A stretch of DNA of 64,000 bases from the NCBI RefSeq assembly GCF_900115815.1, contig NZ_FOXV01000003.1:62001-126000 (forward strand), read 5' to 3'. The stretch's first letter is position 1, and every line of letters begins with the position of its first letter. The notes below the pieces were generated by a model that searched no databases, was not told where the DNA came from, and worked only from the letters and a program-made list of their open reading frames with translations. The translations under genes and the position numbers were made by a program. Shown piece after piece: positions 27,397-36,308 of the stretch. This stretch comes from Roseivivax halotolerans. GTDB taxonomy: Bacteria > Pseudomonadota > Alphaproteobacteria > Rhodobacterales > Rhodobacteraceae.

Positions 27397-27990
27397 TTAT
27401 TCGGCGGCTGCTGCGTCCTCGCCCGCCTTGGACGCCTCGAGCGAGATGAAGACCTCGACCTCATCGGAGACGTAGGGCGCGAACATGCCGACGTTAAAGT
27501 CAGAGCGCAGCAGCGTCGTCGTCGCGTTGAAGCCGACCCACGGCTCGCCTTCCATCGGGTGTTCCATCTGCTGCGTCAGCGTGGTGTCGAGCACGACTTC
27601 CTTCGTCACGCCGTTCATCGACAGATCGCCTGTGATATTCGCGGTGTTCTCGCCGGTCACTTCGATTCCGGTCGAGGTGAAGGTCACCATGTCGCCCTCT
27701 TCGGCGCCGAAGAAGTCGTCAGACATGAAATGCTCGAAACGGGCTTCCCAACCGGTCAGCATCGACCGCACAGGGAAAGACACTTCCACGGAAGAGTTCG
27801 CCGGATCCTCTTCGTCGAACATGATCGTGCCGTCGAAGCCCGAGAACATGCCGTAGGTGGTCGAAAAGCCGAGGTGGTTGTAGTTGAATACAACCTGGCT
27901 GTGGCTCGGATCGAAGGTCCATTCCTCCGGGGCCGCGAATGCTGCGAGGGGAAGCGCCGCGAGGGCGGTTGCGAATGTCAGGGTCTTCAT
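27397..27990 (-). CDS. YceI family periplasmic protein
   Basis: A 197-residue precursor with a signal peptide (KTLTFATALAALPLAAFA, cleaved near 19). A YceI lipocalin-like domain follows: WTFDPSHSQVVFNYNHLGFST, SMLTGWEARFEHFMSDDFF, GDLSMNGVTKEVVLD and VGMFAPYVSDEVEVFISLEA. The family binds long-chain polyprenyl lipids in the periplasm. The C-terminus is a short alanine/glutamate tail. It is the second YceI copy here after the fusion gene at 25710, both close to a VOC protein. The ATG at 27988-27990 starts the signal peptide. Confidence 0.93.
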   Translation of the reverse strand: MKTLTFATALAALPLAAFAAPEEWTFDPSHSQVVFNYNHLGFSTTYGMFSGFDGTIMFDEEDPANSSVEVSFPVRSMLTGWEARFEHFMSDDFFGAEEGDMVTFTSTGIEVTGENTANITGDLSMNGVTKEVVLDTTLTQQMEHPMEGEPWVGFNATTTLLRSDFNVGMFAPYVSDEVEVFISLEASKAGEDAAAAE

Positions 27991-28088
27991 AAGTTCGTCT
28001 CCATCTCTCTGCCGGACTGGCATAGTCACGCGTGGGAAGATGGAGGGATTGCAGCGGAGAAAAACCTTCGCGGCCTCACAGCGCCTGT

Positions 28089-28343
28089 TCAGAATTCAAC
28101 AGGTCGTCTCCTGAGGCTGCGCGCCGCGCCGATTGACCAGCAGCCGATCAACCCAAGGAAGGTCGTAAGACCCAGTTTGAACAGGGTGGTCTCGGGCAGA
28201 TCCGCGCCCGCCCTACCGATCCAGAGGAAAAAGATCGCGCCGAAGGCACCGAAGCCCAGGCATTTCAACGGCCAGCGCAGCAAGATGAGCGCGCCGTCCG
28301 GGAGCGATGAGGAAGAGTTCGGAAGTTCGGTGGCAAGGCTCAT
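28089..28343 (-). CDS. Small membrane protein, unknown function
   Basis: An 84-residue protein with two likely membrane helices (about 29-46, ALILLRWPLKCLGFGAFGAIFFLW, and 55-74, TTLFKLGLTTFLGLIGCW), separated by a short polar loop and followed by a basic end. Positive residues around the helices suggest both ends are in the cytoplasm. The ATG at 28341-28343 follows a poor ribosome site; an earlier in-frame start adds eight residues. I do not recognise the family; the clean two-helix pattern and lack of a rival frame support it being real. Confidence 0.6.
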   Translation of the reverse strand: MSLATELPNSSSSLPDGALILLRWPLKCLGFGAFGAIFFLWIGRAGADLPETTLFKLGLTTFLGLIGCWSIGAARSLRRRPVEF

Positions 28344-28588
28344 GGTCGGGCATCCGTGACTGTTCACGAATATAGGTTAATCTTGGAAGTTGGGCGTGAT
28401 TTTGTCGCAAATTCGGAATTGCGAAGATGCAAGCCCCACCAGTCTGCGGGCCTTGCGTCACAGAGCGATCCGTGTATACGGGCGCTTCCTTCCGCTGGAT
28501 CGTGAAACCGGCGCAGCCTCTCGTGGATGGGGGCGGAAGGATTGAGCCCCGTCCTATGAAATGCGCCCGAAAAAAGAACGGAGATCGC
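28344..28588. other. Intergenic region upstream of rpsF
   Basis: A 245-base stretch between divergent genes, holding the promoter of the S6-S18-L9 operon. The left part is AT-richer (28360-28420). No clear ribosomal-protein autoregulatory structure, tRNA or extra gene was recognised. Confidence 0.35.
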
Positions 28589-28948
28589 ATGCCGCTTTAC
28601 GAGCATGTTTTCATCGCGCGTCAGGATCTGTCCAACGCGCAGGCCGAAGGCCTCATCGAACACTTCTCGACCGTCCTCGGCGACAATGGCGGCAGCCTTG
28701 TCGAAAGCGAGTACTGGGGCGTGAAGACGATGGCCTACAAGATCAACAAGAACCGCAAGGGCCACTACGCCTTCCTGAAGACGGACGCGCCCGCGACCGC
28801 CGTGCAGGAAATGGAACGCCTGATGCGCCTGCATGACGACGTCATGCGCGTGATGACCATCAAGGTCGACGCGCACGAGGACGGCCCGTCCATCCAGATG
28901 CAGAAAAAAGACGAACGCGACGACCGCCGTCGCGAGCGCCGCAACTGA
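28589..28948 (+). CDS. rpsF: 30S ribosomal protein S6
   Basis: Binds 16S rRNA in the platform of the small subunit together with S18. The 119-residue protein begins PLYEHVFIARQDLSNAQ and has the S6 blocks EYWGVKTMAYKINKNRKGHYAF and MRLHDDVMRVMTIKV. A basic-acidic charged tail ends RRRERRN. ATG 28589 has GGAG nine bases before it; an in-frame upstream start would add 54 residues not found in S6. First gene of the rpsF-rpsR-rplI operon. Confidence 0.98.
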   Translation: MPLYEHVFIARQDLSNAQAEGLIEHFSTVLGDNGGSLVESEYWGVKTMAYKINKNRKGHYAFLKTDAPATAVQEMERLMRLHDDVMRVMTIKVDAHEDGPSIQMQKKDERDDRRRERRN

Positions 28949-28973
28949 TCGCCTGAGAAGAGGAGCATAAACC

Positions 28974-29201
28974 ATGGCAGCAAAACCGTTTTTCCGCCGC
29001 CGCAAGGTCTGCCCGTTCTCCGGTGAGAACGCGCCCAAGATCGATTACAAGGACACCAAGCTGCTGCAGCGCTACGTGTCCGAGCGTGGCAAGATCGTGC
29101 CGTCGCGGATCACCGCCGTCAGCGCGAAGAAGCAGCGTGAACTGGCCCGCGCCATCAAGCGCGCGCGCTTCCTCGCGCTTCTGCCCTACGCCGTGAAGTA
29201 A
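28974..29201 (+). CDS. rpsR: 30S ribosomal protein S18
   Basis: A 75-residue, strongly basic protein with the S18 block [21 protein letters not shown] and the C-terminal [28 protein letters not shown]. It pairs with S6 in the small-subunit platform. ATG 28974 lies 25 bases after rpsF with an AGAGGAG ribosome site. Confidence 0.98.
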   Translation: MAAKPFFRRRKVCPFSGENAPKIDYKDTKLLQRYVSERGKIVPSRITAVSAKKQRELARAIKRARFLALLPYAVK

Positions 29202-29213
29202 GGAGAGCACCCC

Positions 29214-29870
29214 ATGCAAGTCATTCTGCTGGAACGCGTGGCCAAGCTGGGCCAGATGGGCGACGTCGTCGACGTCAAGCCGGGCTTCGCGCGCAACTAC
29301 CTCCTGCTTCAGGGCAAGGCCCTGACCGCAAGCCAGGAGAACATCGCCCGCTTCGAATCCGAGAAGCAGCATCTCGAAGCCAAGAACCTCGAGACCAAGA
29401 AAGAGGCCGAAGCCGTTGCCGAGAAACTCGGCGGCGAGCAGTTCGTCGTGATTCGTCAGGCATCGGACGGCGGCAACCTCTACGGCTCCGTCACCACCCG
29501 TGACGCCGCAGAGGTCTGCAAGGACGCCGGCTTCGACGTCGACCGCAAGCAGGTCATCATCCGCGAGCCGATCAAGGAGCTTGGTCTGCACGAGGTCGAA
29601 CTGCACCTGCACCCCGAGGTTATCACGACGATCACGCTGAACGTCGCACGCTCGCCTGAAGAGGCCGAGCTTCAGGCCTCCGGCAAGACCATCCAGGATG
29701 CCGCGGCCGAAGAAGAGGCCCAGGCCGAGTTCGAGATTTCCGAGCTTTTCGAAGACCTCGGCGCGGCCGAGCTCGACGAGCTGGAAACCCGCGACGAGCA
29801 AGCCTCCGACGAGCCTGCCGTTCAGGAAAAGGAAGAGCTCGACGAAAAACTCGAGGACGACGACAAGTAA
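29214..29870 (+). CDS. rplI: 50S ribosomal protein L9
   Basis: Binds 23S rRNA near the base of the L1 stalk. The 218-residue protein has the N-terminal domain ([30 protein letters not shown]), the connecting helix and the C-terminal domain ending near [13 protein letters not shown]. Beyond about residue 150 comes a very acidic tail of roughly 65 residues, ending in a run of D, E and K, which makes the protein longer than the about 150 residues of E. coli L9. ATG 29214 follows AAGGAGAG. Last gene of the operon. Confidence 0.97.
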   Translation: MQVILLERVAKLGQMGDVVDVKPGFARNYLLLQGKALTASQENIARFESEKQHLEAKNLETKKEAEAVAEKLGGEQFVVIRQASDGGNLYGSVTTRDAAEVCKDAGFDVDRKQVIIREPIKELGLHEVELHLHPEVITTITLNVARSPEEAELQASGKTIQDAAAEEEAQAEFEISELFEDLGAAELDELETRDEQASDEPAVQEKEELDEKLEDDDK

Positions 29871-29893
29871 GCTGCTTCGACCCTCGAAGATCG

Positions 29894-29926
29894 AAGGCCG
29901 CGGGAGAGATCCCGCGGCCTTTTTAC
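29894..29926 (+). terminator. Terminator of the rpsF-rpsR-rplI operon
   Basis: A 12-bp perfect stem (29894-29905 with 29910-29921), loop GAGA, then a T-tract. It lies 23 bases after the rplI stop and may also stop the convergent CpdB-type gene. Confidence 0.9.
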
Positions 29927-29937
29927 ACTAAGTCCCT

Positions 29938-31911
29938 TCAAAGCGAGATGCGGAAGCGCTGGAAGCCGTCGATCATGTCGCTCGTCTCCTCGATCTCGAC
30001 GCCTTTCACATCCGCGACGTATTGCGCGGCGTTCGGGCCCGTGTCGAAAAGAACGGTCGTGTTTTCCATCGGCGCGAAAGTCCAGTTGGCGTCGGCCGCA
30101 GGCGAAATCGTGCCCTGGTCGACGATGTAGCGCACGATCACGTCACGGTTGGTGTCGGGCGCCTCGAAGACGGTTGTCTCGGGGGTCGCGCCAGGGAAGT
30201 TGCCGCCCCCGCCCGCGCGGTAATTGTTTGTCGCGACGATAAACTCTTGCGCGGGGTCGATCGGCGCGCCCTCGAACTCGAGATCCACGATCCGGTTTGC
30301 ATCCGCGTTTACCACGTTCCCGTCATTGTCGAATCTGGGAGGCTGCGACAGGTCGATCCGATAGGTCACCCCGTCGATCACGTCGAAATTGTAGGACGGG
30401 AAGTCGGGGTTCAGCAGAGTCGCATCCGTCGCCCCCGGCTCGATCTGGTTGAACATGCCCGCGGAGCGTTCGAGCCAGTCCTTCACCTGCGCCCCGGTCA
30501 CCCTCACCGCGCGAACCGTGTTGGGATAGAGATAGAGATCCGCGACATTCTTGATCGCGATATCGCCTGCAGGCACGTCGGTGTAATAGTCCGGCCCGCC
30601 GCGACCGCCCGCTTTGAACGGGGCCGCTGCGGACAGGATCGGCAGGCCCTCATGCTCCGTCCCGGCCAACATCTGCTCGATATACCAGCGCTGCGCGTTG
30701 GAAACGATCTGCACCGAGGGATCGTCGGCCACGAGCGCGAAATAGGAATAGAGCGGCGCTTCGGTCTGGCCGACCGCGCGTCGCACGTAGGCAAGCGTCG
30801 CCTCGTGTTCTTCGGCCACGCTTTCGAGAACCGTATCGACGCTCTCGACCGTTGGCGTCACCGAGCGGTCCTCGCCGCGCTCGTAGATCGGACGGGTCGT
30901 GCTTTCGGTGGAGACGACGCGCCAGCTCGACCCGTCACGCTCGAGCATGAGGTCGATCACGCCGAGATGGCTGCCCCAGAAGCCACCCATGACCGCCGGT
31001 TTTCCTTCGATCGTGCCCGCGGAGATATCGGTGCCCGCGAACCCTTCGTAATCGGGCGATGGGAAGACAAGATGCGAATGCCCGGTCATCAGCCCGTCGA
31101 CGCCGCCGACGCGCGCCAGTGGCACCGAGGCATTCTCCATGCCCTCGTCATGCTCCTGCGCGCCGATCCCGGAATGGCTGAGTGCGATGACGATATCGGC
31201 CCCCTCCTCGCGCATCTGCGGCACGTAGGCCTCCGCCGCCTCGACGATGTCGCGCGTCTGGACGTTGCCCTCGAGGTGCTGGCGGTCCCAGTTCATGATC
31301 TGCGGTGGCACGAAGCCGATAATACCGACGCGGATCGGGTGCGTTTCCCCGGCGCCGTCCGTTACCTCGCGGTCGAGGATCACGTAGGGCTGCACGAGCG
31401 TCGTGTCGGCAGTGGGACTTCCGCCCATCTCCTTGACCACGTTCGCCGAAACCACGGGGAAATCCGCCCCGGCAAGCGACTTCATCAGGAAGTCGAGCCC
31501 GTAGTTGAATTCGTGATTGCCGAGCGTCGAGGCATCGAAGTTGAGCGTGTTCATCGCGGTGATGACCGGATGGGCATCGCCCTCCTTCATGCCGCGCTCA
31601 TAGGCGATGTAATCCCCCATCGGATTGCCCTGCAGGAAATCGCCGTTATCGAGAAGAAGGCTGTTGGTCGCCTCGGCCCGGATCGCCTGCACGTGCGCGG
31701 CCGTGCGGGCAAGGCCCACAGTGTCGACCTCCCGATCACCGTAATAATCGTAGGGGTAGACATGAACGTGCAGGTCTGTCGTCTCCATCAGCCGCAGATG
31801 CACCTGTCCGGCCTGAGCGCGCGCGGAATAGGGATGCAGGAGGGTCAGCGCGGCGGCGGACGTGCCGGTGGCAAGGAAAGCGCGGCGGCTGAGGGCAAGG
31901 CGCGAAAGCAT
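29938..31911 (-). CDS. cpdB: Periplasmic 2',3'-cyclic-nucleotide 2'-phosphodiesterase / 3'-nucleotidase
   Basis: Hydrolyses 2',3'-cyclic nucleotides and 3'-nucleotides in the periplasm, letting the cell use external nucleotides. The 657-residue precursor has a twin-arginine signal (LSRRAFLATG, hydrophobic to about 30). The calcineurin-like metal site runs through TTDLHVHVYPYD, DNGDFLQGNP, TLGNHEFNYG, ALSHSGIG and TGHSHLVFP. The C-terminal 5'-nucleotidase domain (about 370-620) contains NNYRAGGGGNFPG. The ATG at 31909-31911 starts the signal. Distinguishing it from a plain 5'-nucleotidase rests on the YPYDY motif near the start. Confidence 0.92.
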   Translation of the reverse strand: MLSRLALSRRAFLATGTSAAALTLLHPYSARAQAGQVHLRLMETTDLHVHVYPYDYYGDREVDTVGLARTAAHVQAIRAEATNSLLLDNGDFLQGNPMGDYIAYERGMKEGDAHPVITAMNTLNFDASTLGNHEFNYGLDFLMKSLAGADFPVVSANVVKEMGGSPTADTTLVQPYVILDREVTDGAGETHPIRVGIIGFVPPQIMNWDRQHLEGNVQTRDIVEAAEAYVPQMREEGADIVIALSHSGIGAQEHDEGMENASVPLARVGGVDGLMTGHSHLVFPSPDYEGFAGTDISAGTIEGKPAVMGGFWGSHLGVIDLMLERDGSSWRVVSTESTTRPIYERGEDRSVTPTVESVDTVLESVAEEHEATLAYVRRAVGQTEAPLYSYFALVADDPSVQIVSNAQRWYIEQMLAGTEHEGLPILSAAAPFKAGGRGGPDYYTDVPAGDIAIKNVADLYLYPNTVRAVRVTGAQVKDWLERSAGMFNQIEPGATDATLLNPDFPSYNFDVIDGVTYRIDLSQPPRFDNDGNVVNADANRIVDLEFEGAPIDPAQEFIVATNNYRAGGGGNFPGATPETTVFEAPDTNRDVIVRYIVDQGTISPAADANWTFAPMENTTVLFDTGPNAAQYVADVKGVEIEETSDMIDGFQRFRISL

Positions 31912-32030
31912 GGAAGGACTCCCTGTCTGTTCTGTGTCTTTCAAGAAGCATGACAAACAGAGAGCGATGACGACAGGGTGACGATGCGCCGCCATCATCA
32001 CGATTGGCCAAGATCCGCCAATCTGCACGA

Positions 32031-32061
32031 AAAATGCCGCGCACCCGGGGACGCGCGGCAT
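32031..32061 (-). terminator. Terminator hairpin after tig
   Basis: A 9-bp perfect stem (32034-32042 with 32053-32061), with A residues on its plus-strand left side giving a short U-tract on the minus strand. It closes the trigger-factor transcript 24 bases after the stop. Confidence 0.8.
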
Positions 32062-32084
32062 CTGAAATCAGATCGAAGGTGGGA

Positions 32085-33416
32085 TTACTCCTCGTCGAGC
32101 TTCTCGACTTCCTTCTGGAGCTCCTCCTTGGAGATCTCCTTCTCGGTCACGTCGGCCTGCTCGGCGATGTGATCGATGACCTTGTCCTCGAAGATCGGCG
32201 CGCGCATCTGCTGCTGCATCTGCTGGTTCTGACGCACGAAGTCGAAGAAGGCGCGCTCCTGACCGGGATATTGCCGCGCCTGGTTCATGATCGCCTGCGT
32301 CATCTCCGCATCGGTCACGGTCACTTCGGCCTTCTGGCCGATCTCGGCAAGTAGGAGCCCAAGGCGCACGCGGCGCTCGGCGAGCTTCATCTGCTCGTCG
32401 GTCGGCTCGATCTCTTCGTGGTCGTGGCCCTGAACCTCGGGATTCTCTTCGTGCCAGATCTGGTGGGCGATCTGCTTGGCCTCGGCGTCGACCAGGCTCG
32501 GCGGCAGGTCGAACTTGACCTTCTCGTCGAGCGCGTCGAGCACCTGGCGCTTCATCACCTGGCGCGCGGCACCCTGATACTCGGCCTCGAGCCGCTCACG
32601 GATCTGGCCTTTCAGAGCCTCGAGATCCTCGGCACCGTATTTCTGCGCCAGCTCGTCGTTGATCTCGGCAGGCACGGGTTTTTTGACGGCCTTGACTGTC
32701 ACGTCGAAGACGGCGGCCTTACCGGCGAGGTTCTCTGCGCCGTACTCCTCGGGGAAGGAGACCTCGACGGCCTTCTCTTCACCTTCCTTCACGCCGACGA
32801 GCTGCTCTTCGAAGCCGGGAATGAAGGAGTTCGAGCCGAGCACCAGCGGGTAATCCTCCGCAGAACCACCGTCGAAGGCTTCGCCGTCGACCTTGCCGAC
32901 GAAGTCGATCACGACCTGATCGCCGTCTTTGGCCTTGGTGCCCTTCTTGCGGTCCTCGAAGTTCTGCGCGTTCTCGGCGAGGTTGCTCAGCGCCTCGTCC
33001 ACATCCGCGTCAGAGGCCTTCGCCACCAGCTTCTCGATCTTGATGTCCGACAGGTCCGCCTCGGGGATGTCGGGCAGCTTCTCGTATTTCATCTCGACCT
33101 GGACGTCGTCACCCTCTTTCCAGTCCTCGTTGGTCATCTTGACCTCGGGCTGCATCGCGGGACGGTCGCCGGTCTCCTCGAAATGCTGGTTCATCGCGCC
33201 GTCGATGGCTTCCTGCATCGACTCGCCCAGGATCCGCTGGCCGAACTGCTTCTTCAGCAGCGCCATCGGGACCTTGCCCTTGCGGAAGCCCTTCATCTCG
33301 ATCTCGGGCTGCGCCTCGGAGAGCTTCTCATTGACCTTAGCGTCGAGCTCGTCAGCCGTCACGGTAATCGCGTATTCGCGCTTCAGGCCTTCGTTCAGGG
33401 TCTCGGTGACCTGCAT
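32085..33416 (-). CDS. tig: Trigger factor
   Basis: Ribosome-associated chaperone that meets nascent chains. The 443-residue protein has the ribosome-binding tip motif GFRKGKVP (about 43-50), then a peptidyl-prolyl isomerase domain (about 150-245, [20 protein letters not shown] and [11 protein letters not shown]). A helical C-terminal chaperone domain is very rich in glutamate and glutamine and ends EVEKLDEE. The ATG at 33414-33416 gives the conserved [15 protein letters not shown]. It starts only 24 bases downstream of a tRNA-Leu gene on the same strand and may share its promoter. Confidence 0.97.
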   Translation of the reverse strand: MQVTETLNEGLKREYAITVTADELDAKVNEKLSEAQPEIEMKGFRKGKVPMALLKKQFGQRILGESMQEAIDGAMNQHFEETGDRPAMQPEVKMTNEDWKEGDDVQVEMKYEKLPDIPEADLSDIKIEKLVAKASDADVDEALSNLAENAQNFEDRKKGTKAKDGDQVVIDFVGKVDGEAFDGGSAEDYPLVLGSNSFIPGFEEQLVGVKEGEEKAVEVSFPEEYGAENLAGKAAVFDVTVKAVKKPVPAEINDELAQKYGAEDLEALKGQIRERLEAEYQGAARQVMKRQVLDALDEKVKFDLPPSLVDAEAKQIAHQIWHEENPEVQGHDHEEIEPTDEQMKLAERRVRLGLLLAEIGQKAEVTVTDAEMTQAIMNQARQYPGQERAFFDFVRQNQQMQQQMRAPIFEDKVIDHIAEQADVTEKEISKEELQKEVEKLDEE

Positions 33417-33440
33417 TTCGGTGTCCTTTTCCTCATCCTC

Positions 33441-33525
33441 TGGTGCGGGTGGAGGGACTTGAACCCCCACGCCTTGCGGCGCCAGAACCTAAATCTGGTG
33501 CGTCTACCAATTTCGCCACACCCGC
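33441..33525 (-). tRNA. tRNA-Leu (anticodon UAG)
   Basis: An 85-base class II tRNA. The acceptor stem GCGGGTG pairs with CACCCGC, and CCA is encoded. The D-arm contains AATTGGTAGACGC, the anticodon arm is CCAGA-TTTAGGT-TCTGG, giving UAG, and a long variable arm CGCCGCAAGGCG marks it as leucine type. The T-arm contains GGTTCAAGTCC. It is followed closely by tig. Confidence 0.97.
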
Positions 33526-33694
33526 AATACGAACATCGGGGCCGAGCAAGCGCAGGCCCCTGGTCGCGCGATCCTCTAGCAAAGGCGCAAAACGGATGCG
33601 AGAGGAAAAATCCGTCCAGAAAATGCGCGACATTAACGTCTTCTTGCCGTAATCTTCCGAACAATAAGAGGCAGTGAACAGCAGGATAGCGCCT

Positions 33695-34201
33695 ATGGAA
33701 CCGAAAACGGTCCGGCGCGCAGACGGGGGCTTTGCCCCTCCGCGCCCCAATTCCATCCATAATCTGGGCCACAATGCGCTCGTGGCCGGCACCAGCGTGC
33801 TGACGCTCGACGGCGATTTGCCGGTGGAGATGCTCTCTCCCGGCGACCGTATCATCACGCGGGATCGCGGTTTGGTCGTTCTCGACGATCTGCGTATTTT
33901 TCGCGGCGAGGCGCGCCTCGTGTCGGTCCGCGCCGGCACGCTGGGGCATTTACGCCCCGATACGGACATTCTTCTCCCGGCAACGCAAGAAGTGCTGATC
34001 CGCGACTGGCGGGCCGCAGCGCTTTATGGGCGTCCGCAGGCAATGGTCGCGGCGGAACGGCTCGTCGACGGGGAATTCGTCCGCGATCTGGGCGCGCGCG
34101 AGGTGACGCTCGCCGCGCTGATCTTCGAAGAGCCGCACGTGATCTATGCGGACGGGCTGGAACTCGCCTCGGCTGTGCGCGACCCGGCGCGGGTCGGCTA
34201 G
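33695..34201 (+). CDS. Hint-domain-like protein without the cysteine nucleophile
   Basis: A 168-residue protein carrying the opening of a Hint (hedgehog/intein) fold: AGTSVLTLDGDLPVEMLSPGDRIITRDRG, then a late HVIYADGLELAS. In self-processing Hint proteins a cysteine four residues before this G-T pair is the nucleophile; here that position is alanine, so splicing or cleavage is unlikely. Stand-alone Hint proteins are frequent in marine Rhodobacteraceae, often as tails of secreted proteins. No signal peptide is visible. The start is ATG 33695; a GTG at 33674 in frame is possible. It ends in a CTAG shared with the opposite gene. Confidence 0.7.
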   Translation: MEPKTVRRADGGFAPPRPNSIHNLGHNALVAGTSVLTLDGDLPVEMLSPGDRIITRDRGLVVLDDLRIFRGEARLVSVRAGTLGHLRPDTDILLPATQEVLIRDWRAAALYGRPQAMVAAERLVDGEFVRDLGAREVTLAALIFEEPHVIYADGLELASAVRDPARVG

Positions 34202-35757
34202 AGGCCGATCTCACGAAAAAGCTTCGGCAATTCTTCGGGCAGGTCCTCGGCGATAAGTCCGGGGCCGAAACTGCGCGCGGCTTCCACATGCAGCCAAGCC
34301 GCCGCTTCCGCCGCGAGGTGCGGCGCGATGCGACCCGACGCCAAGAGGCCGCCGATCATCCCGGCCAGCACGTCGCCCGCCCCCGCTGTCCCCAGCCAGG
34401 GCGCGGCGCGCTCATAAAGCGCGGCGTTGAGCGACACGGCACCTGCCGGACTCGCGATCACCGTATCCGGCCCCTTGAGGAGTATCGTCGCGCCTGCCCG
34501 TTCTGCCGCGAGCGCAGCCGCCTCGACCTTCGAGACGTCCCGTTTGCCGTGCGCGAGATCGGGAAAGAGCCGCGCGAATTCGCCTTCATGCGGGGTCAGC
34601 ACAGCCTGATCATGCAGCGTCGCGAATAGCGCGTCGGGATCGTCTTGGAACGACGACAGGGCGTCTGCGTCGAGGACACTGCGCCGGTTTGCGCCAAGCG
34701 CGGTGCGCACGATCTGCCGCGTCTCTTCGCCCAAGCCAAGGCCCGGACCGAGGACAATCGCGGAGAGGCGCCCGTCTTCGAGCATCTCGGCGAGGCCCTC
34801 CGCCCCGCGCAGCGGTTTCAGCATGATCGCGTCGAGCCGCGCCGCGTTCTCCTGCACAGCTGCGGGCGGCACACCGAGCGTCACGAGGCCCGCGCCGATC
34901 CGGAGGGCCGCCCGCGCCGCCATGCGCGCCGCCCCACCCTTGCCCGGCCCGCCGCCGAGAACGAGCGTGTGACCACGATCGTATTTATGGTGACCAGGGG
35001 CGACGGGCAAAATGTCTTCAAGCCAGCGCCGCGCTTCGACACGCCCTGGGTCCAGGAGCCGCAAATACCCCGGTCTTGGCATCGCGGTCAGCGAGGCGGG
35101 ATGCGCCTCAAGACCGATATCCACCACCTTGAGCGCCGCGCTTGGCGGCGTCTTGAGGAAATGCCCGCGCTTCGCGGCGTGATAGGTGACGGTCAAGTCG
35201 GCCGAGAGCGCATCGGCACCCTCCGGCACGAGCATCTGCCCATTATCGCAATCGAGGCCCGAGACGCAGTCGAGCGCGAGGCATCGCACCTGTCCGGTCA
35301 CACCTGCCCGCGTTCGGACCGCATGCCATGCTGTCACGGCCTCCTGCGGGATTGAACGAGAAAGCCCCGTTCCAAAGAGAGCATCCACCAGCAGATCTGG
35401 TCGGTCGCCCTGCCCTGCCTCCCGAAGATCCTGAACGGGTCCGGCCGCTTCCCAAAGCGCCCGCATTCGCCGCGCGTCGGGCGATGCCTTGGCAGCATCG
35501 CCCAACCCGAAGACTTCGACCCGCCAGCCAGCATCCAAAAGACGCCGCGCGACGACGTAGCCGTCCCCGCCATTATTGCCCGGCCCGCAAAGAACGACCG
35601 CGTGGTGCGGCCCCTCGGCAAGATCGGGCCAATGCGACAAGGCTGCATCGACCGATCCGCGCCCTGCCCGCTCCATCAATTGCAGTCCGCTGACCTTCCC
35701 GGCCGACATCGCGGCCTCCTCGGCGGCACGCATCTGGGCGGCGGTCAGAAGCTCCAT
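34198..35757 (-). CDS. nnr: Bifunctional NAD(P)H-hydrate epimerase / ADP-dependent dehydratase
   Basis: Repairs damaged hydrated NAD(P)H. The 519-residue protein fuses two domains. The N-terminal epimerase (YjeF_N, about 1-215) has CGPGNNGGDGYVVARRL and VDALFGTGL. The C-terminal kinase-like dehydratase (about 235-515) has HKYDRGHTLVLGGGPGKGGAA, VLGPGLGLG, LTPHEGEFARLF and the GTAGAGDVLAGMIGG active-site loop. The ATG at 35755-35757 starts the conserved LLTAAQMRAAEE. It is divergent from glnB; its stop overlaps the Hint-like gene stop. Confidence 0.96.
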   Translation of the reverse strand: MELLTAAQMRAAEEAAMSAGKVSGLQLMERAGRGSVDAALSHWPDLAEGPHHAVVLCGPGNNGGDGYVVARRLLDAGWRVEVFGLGDAAKASPDARRMRALWEAAGPVQDLREAGQGDRPDLLVDALFGTGLSRSIPQEAVTAWHAVRTRAGVTGQVRCLALDCVSGLDCDNGQMLVPEGADALSADLTVTYHAAKRGHFLKTPPSAALKVVDIGLEAHPASLTAMPRPGYLRLLDPGRVEARRWLEDILPVAPGHHKYDRGHTLVLGGGPGKGGAARMAARAALRIGAGLVTLGVPPAAVQENAARLDAIMLKPLRGAEGLAEMLEDGRLSAIVLGPGLGLGEETRQIVRTALGANRRSVLDADALSSFQDDPDALFATLHDQAVLTPHEGEFARLFPDLAHGKRDVSKVEAAALAAERAGATILLKGPDTVIASPAGAVSLNAALYERAAPWLGTAGAGDVLAGMIGGLLASGRIAPHLAAEAAAWLHVEAARSFGPGLIAEDLPEELPKLFREIGL

Positions 35758-36261
<504 letters not shown>

Positions 36262-36308
36262 TCCGTAACAGTCAAGACCAGACCCAGATCAGAAAGGGAC
36301 ATTCGGGA

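Noticed and set aside
30022-31953. A 643-residue open frame on the plus strand opposite the CpdB-type gene
   Set aside because: Arginine/histidine-rich shadow without domain similarity; the minus-strand gene has clear metallophosphatase motifs.
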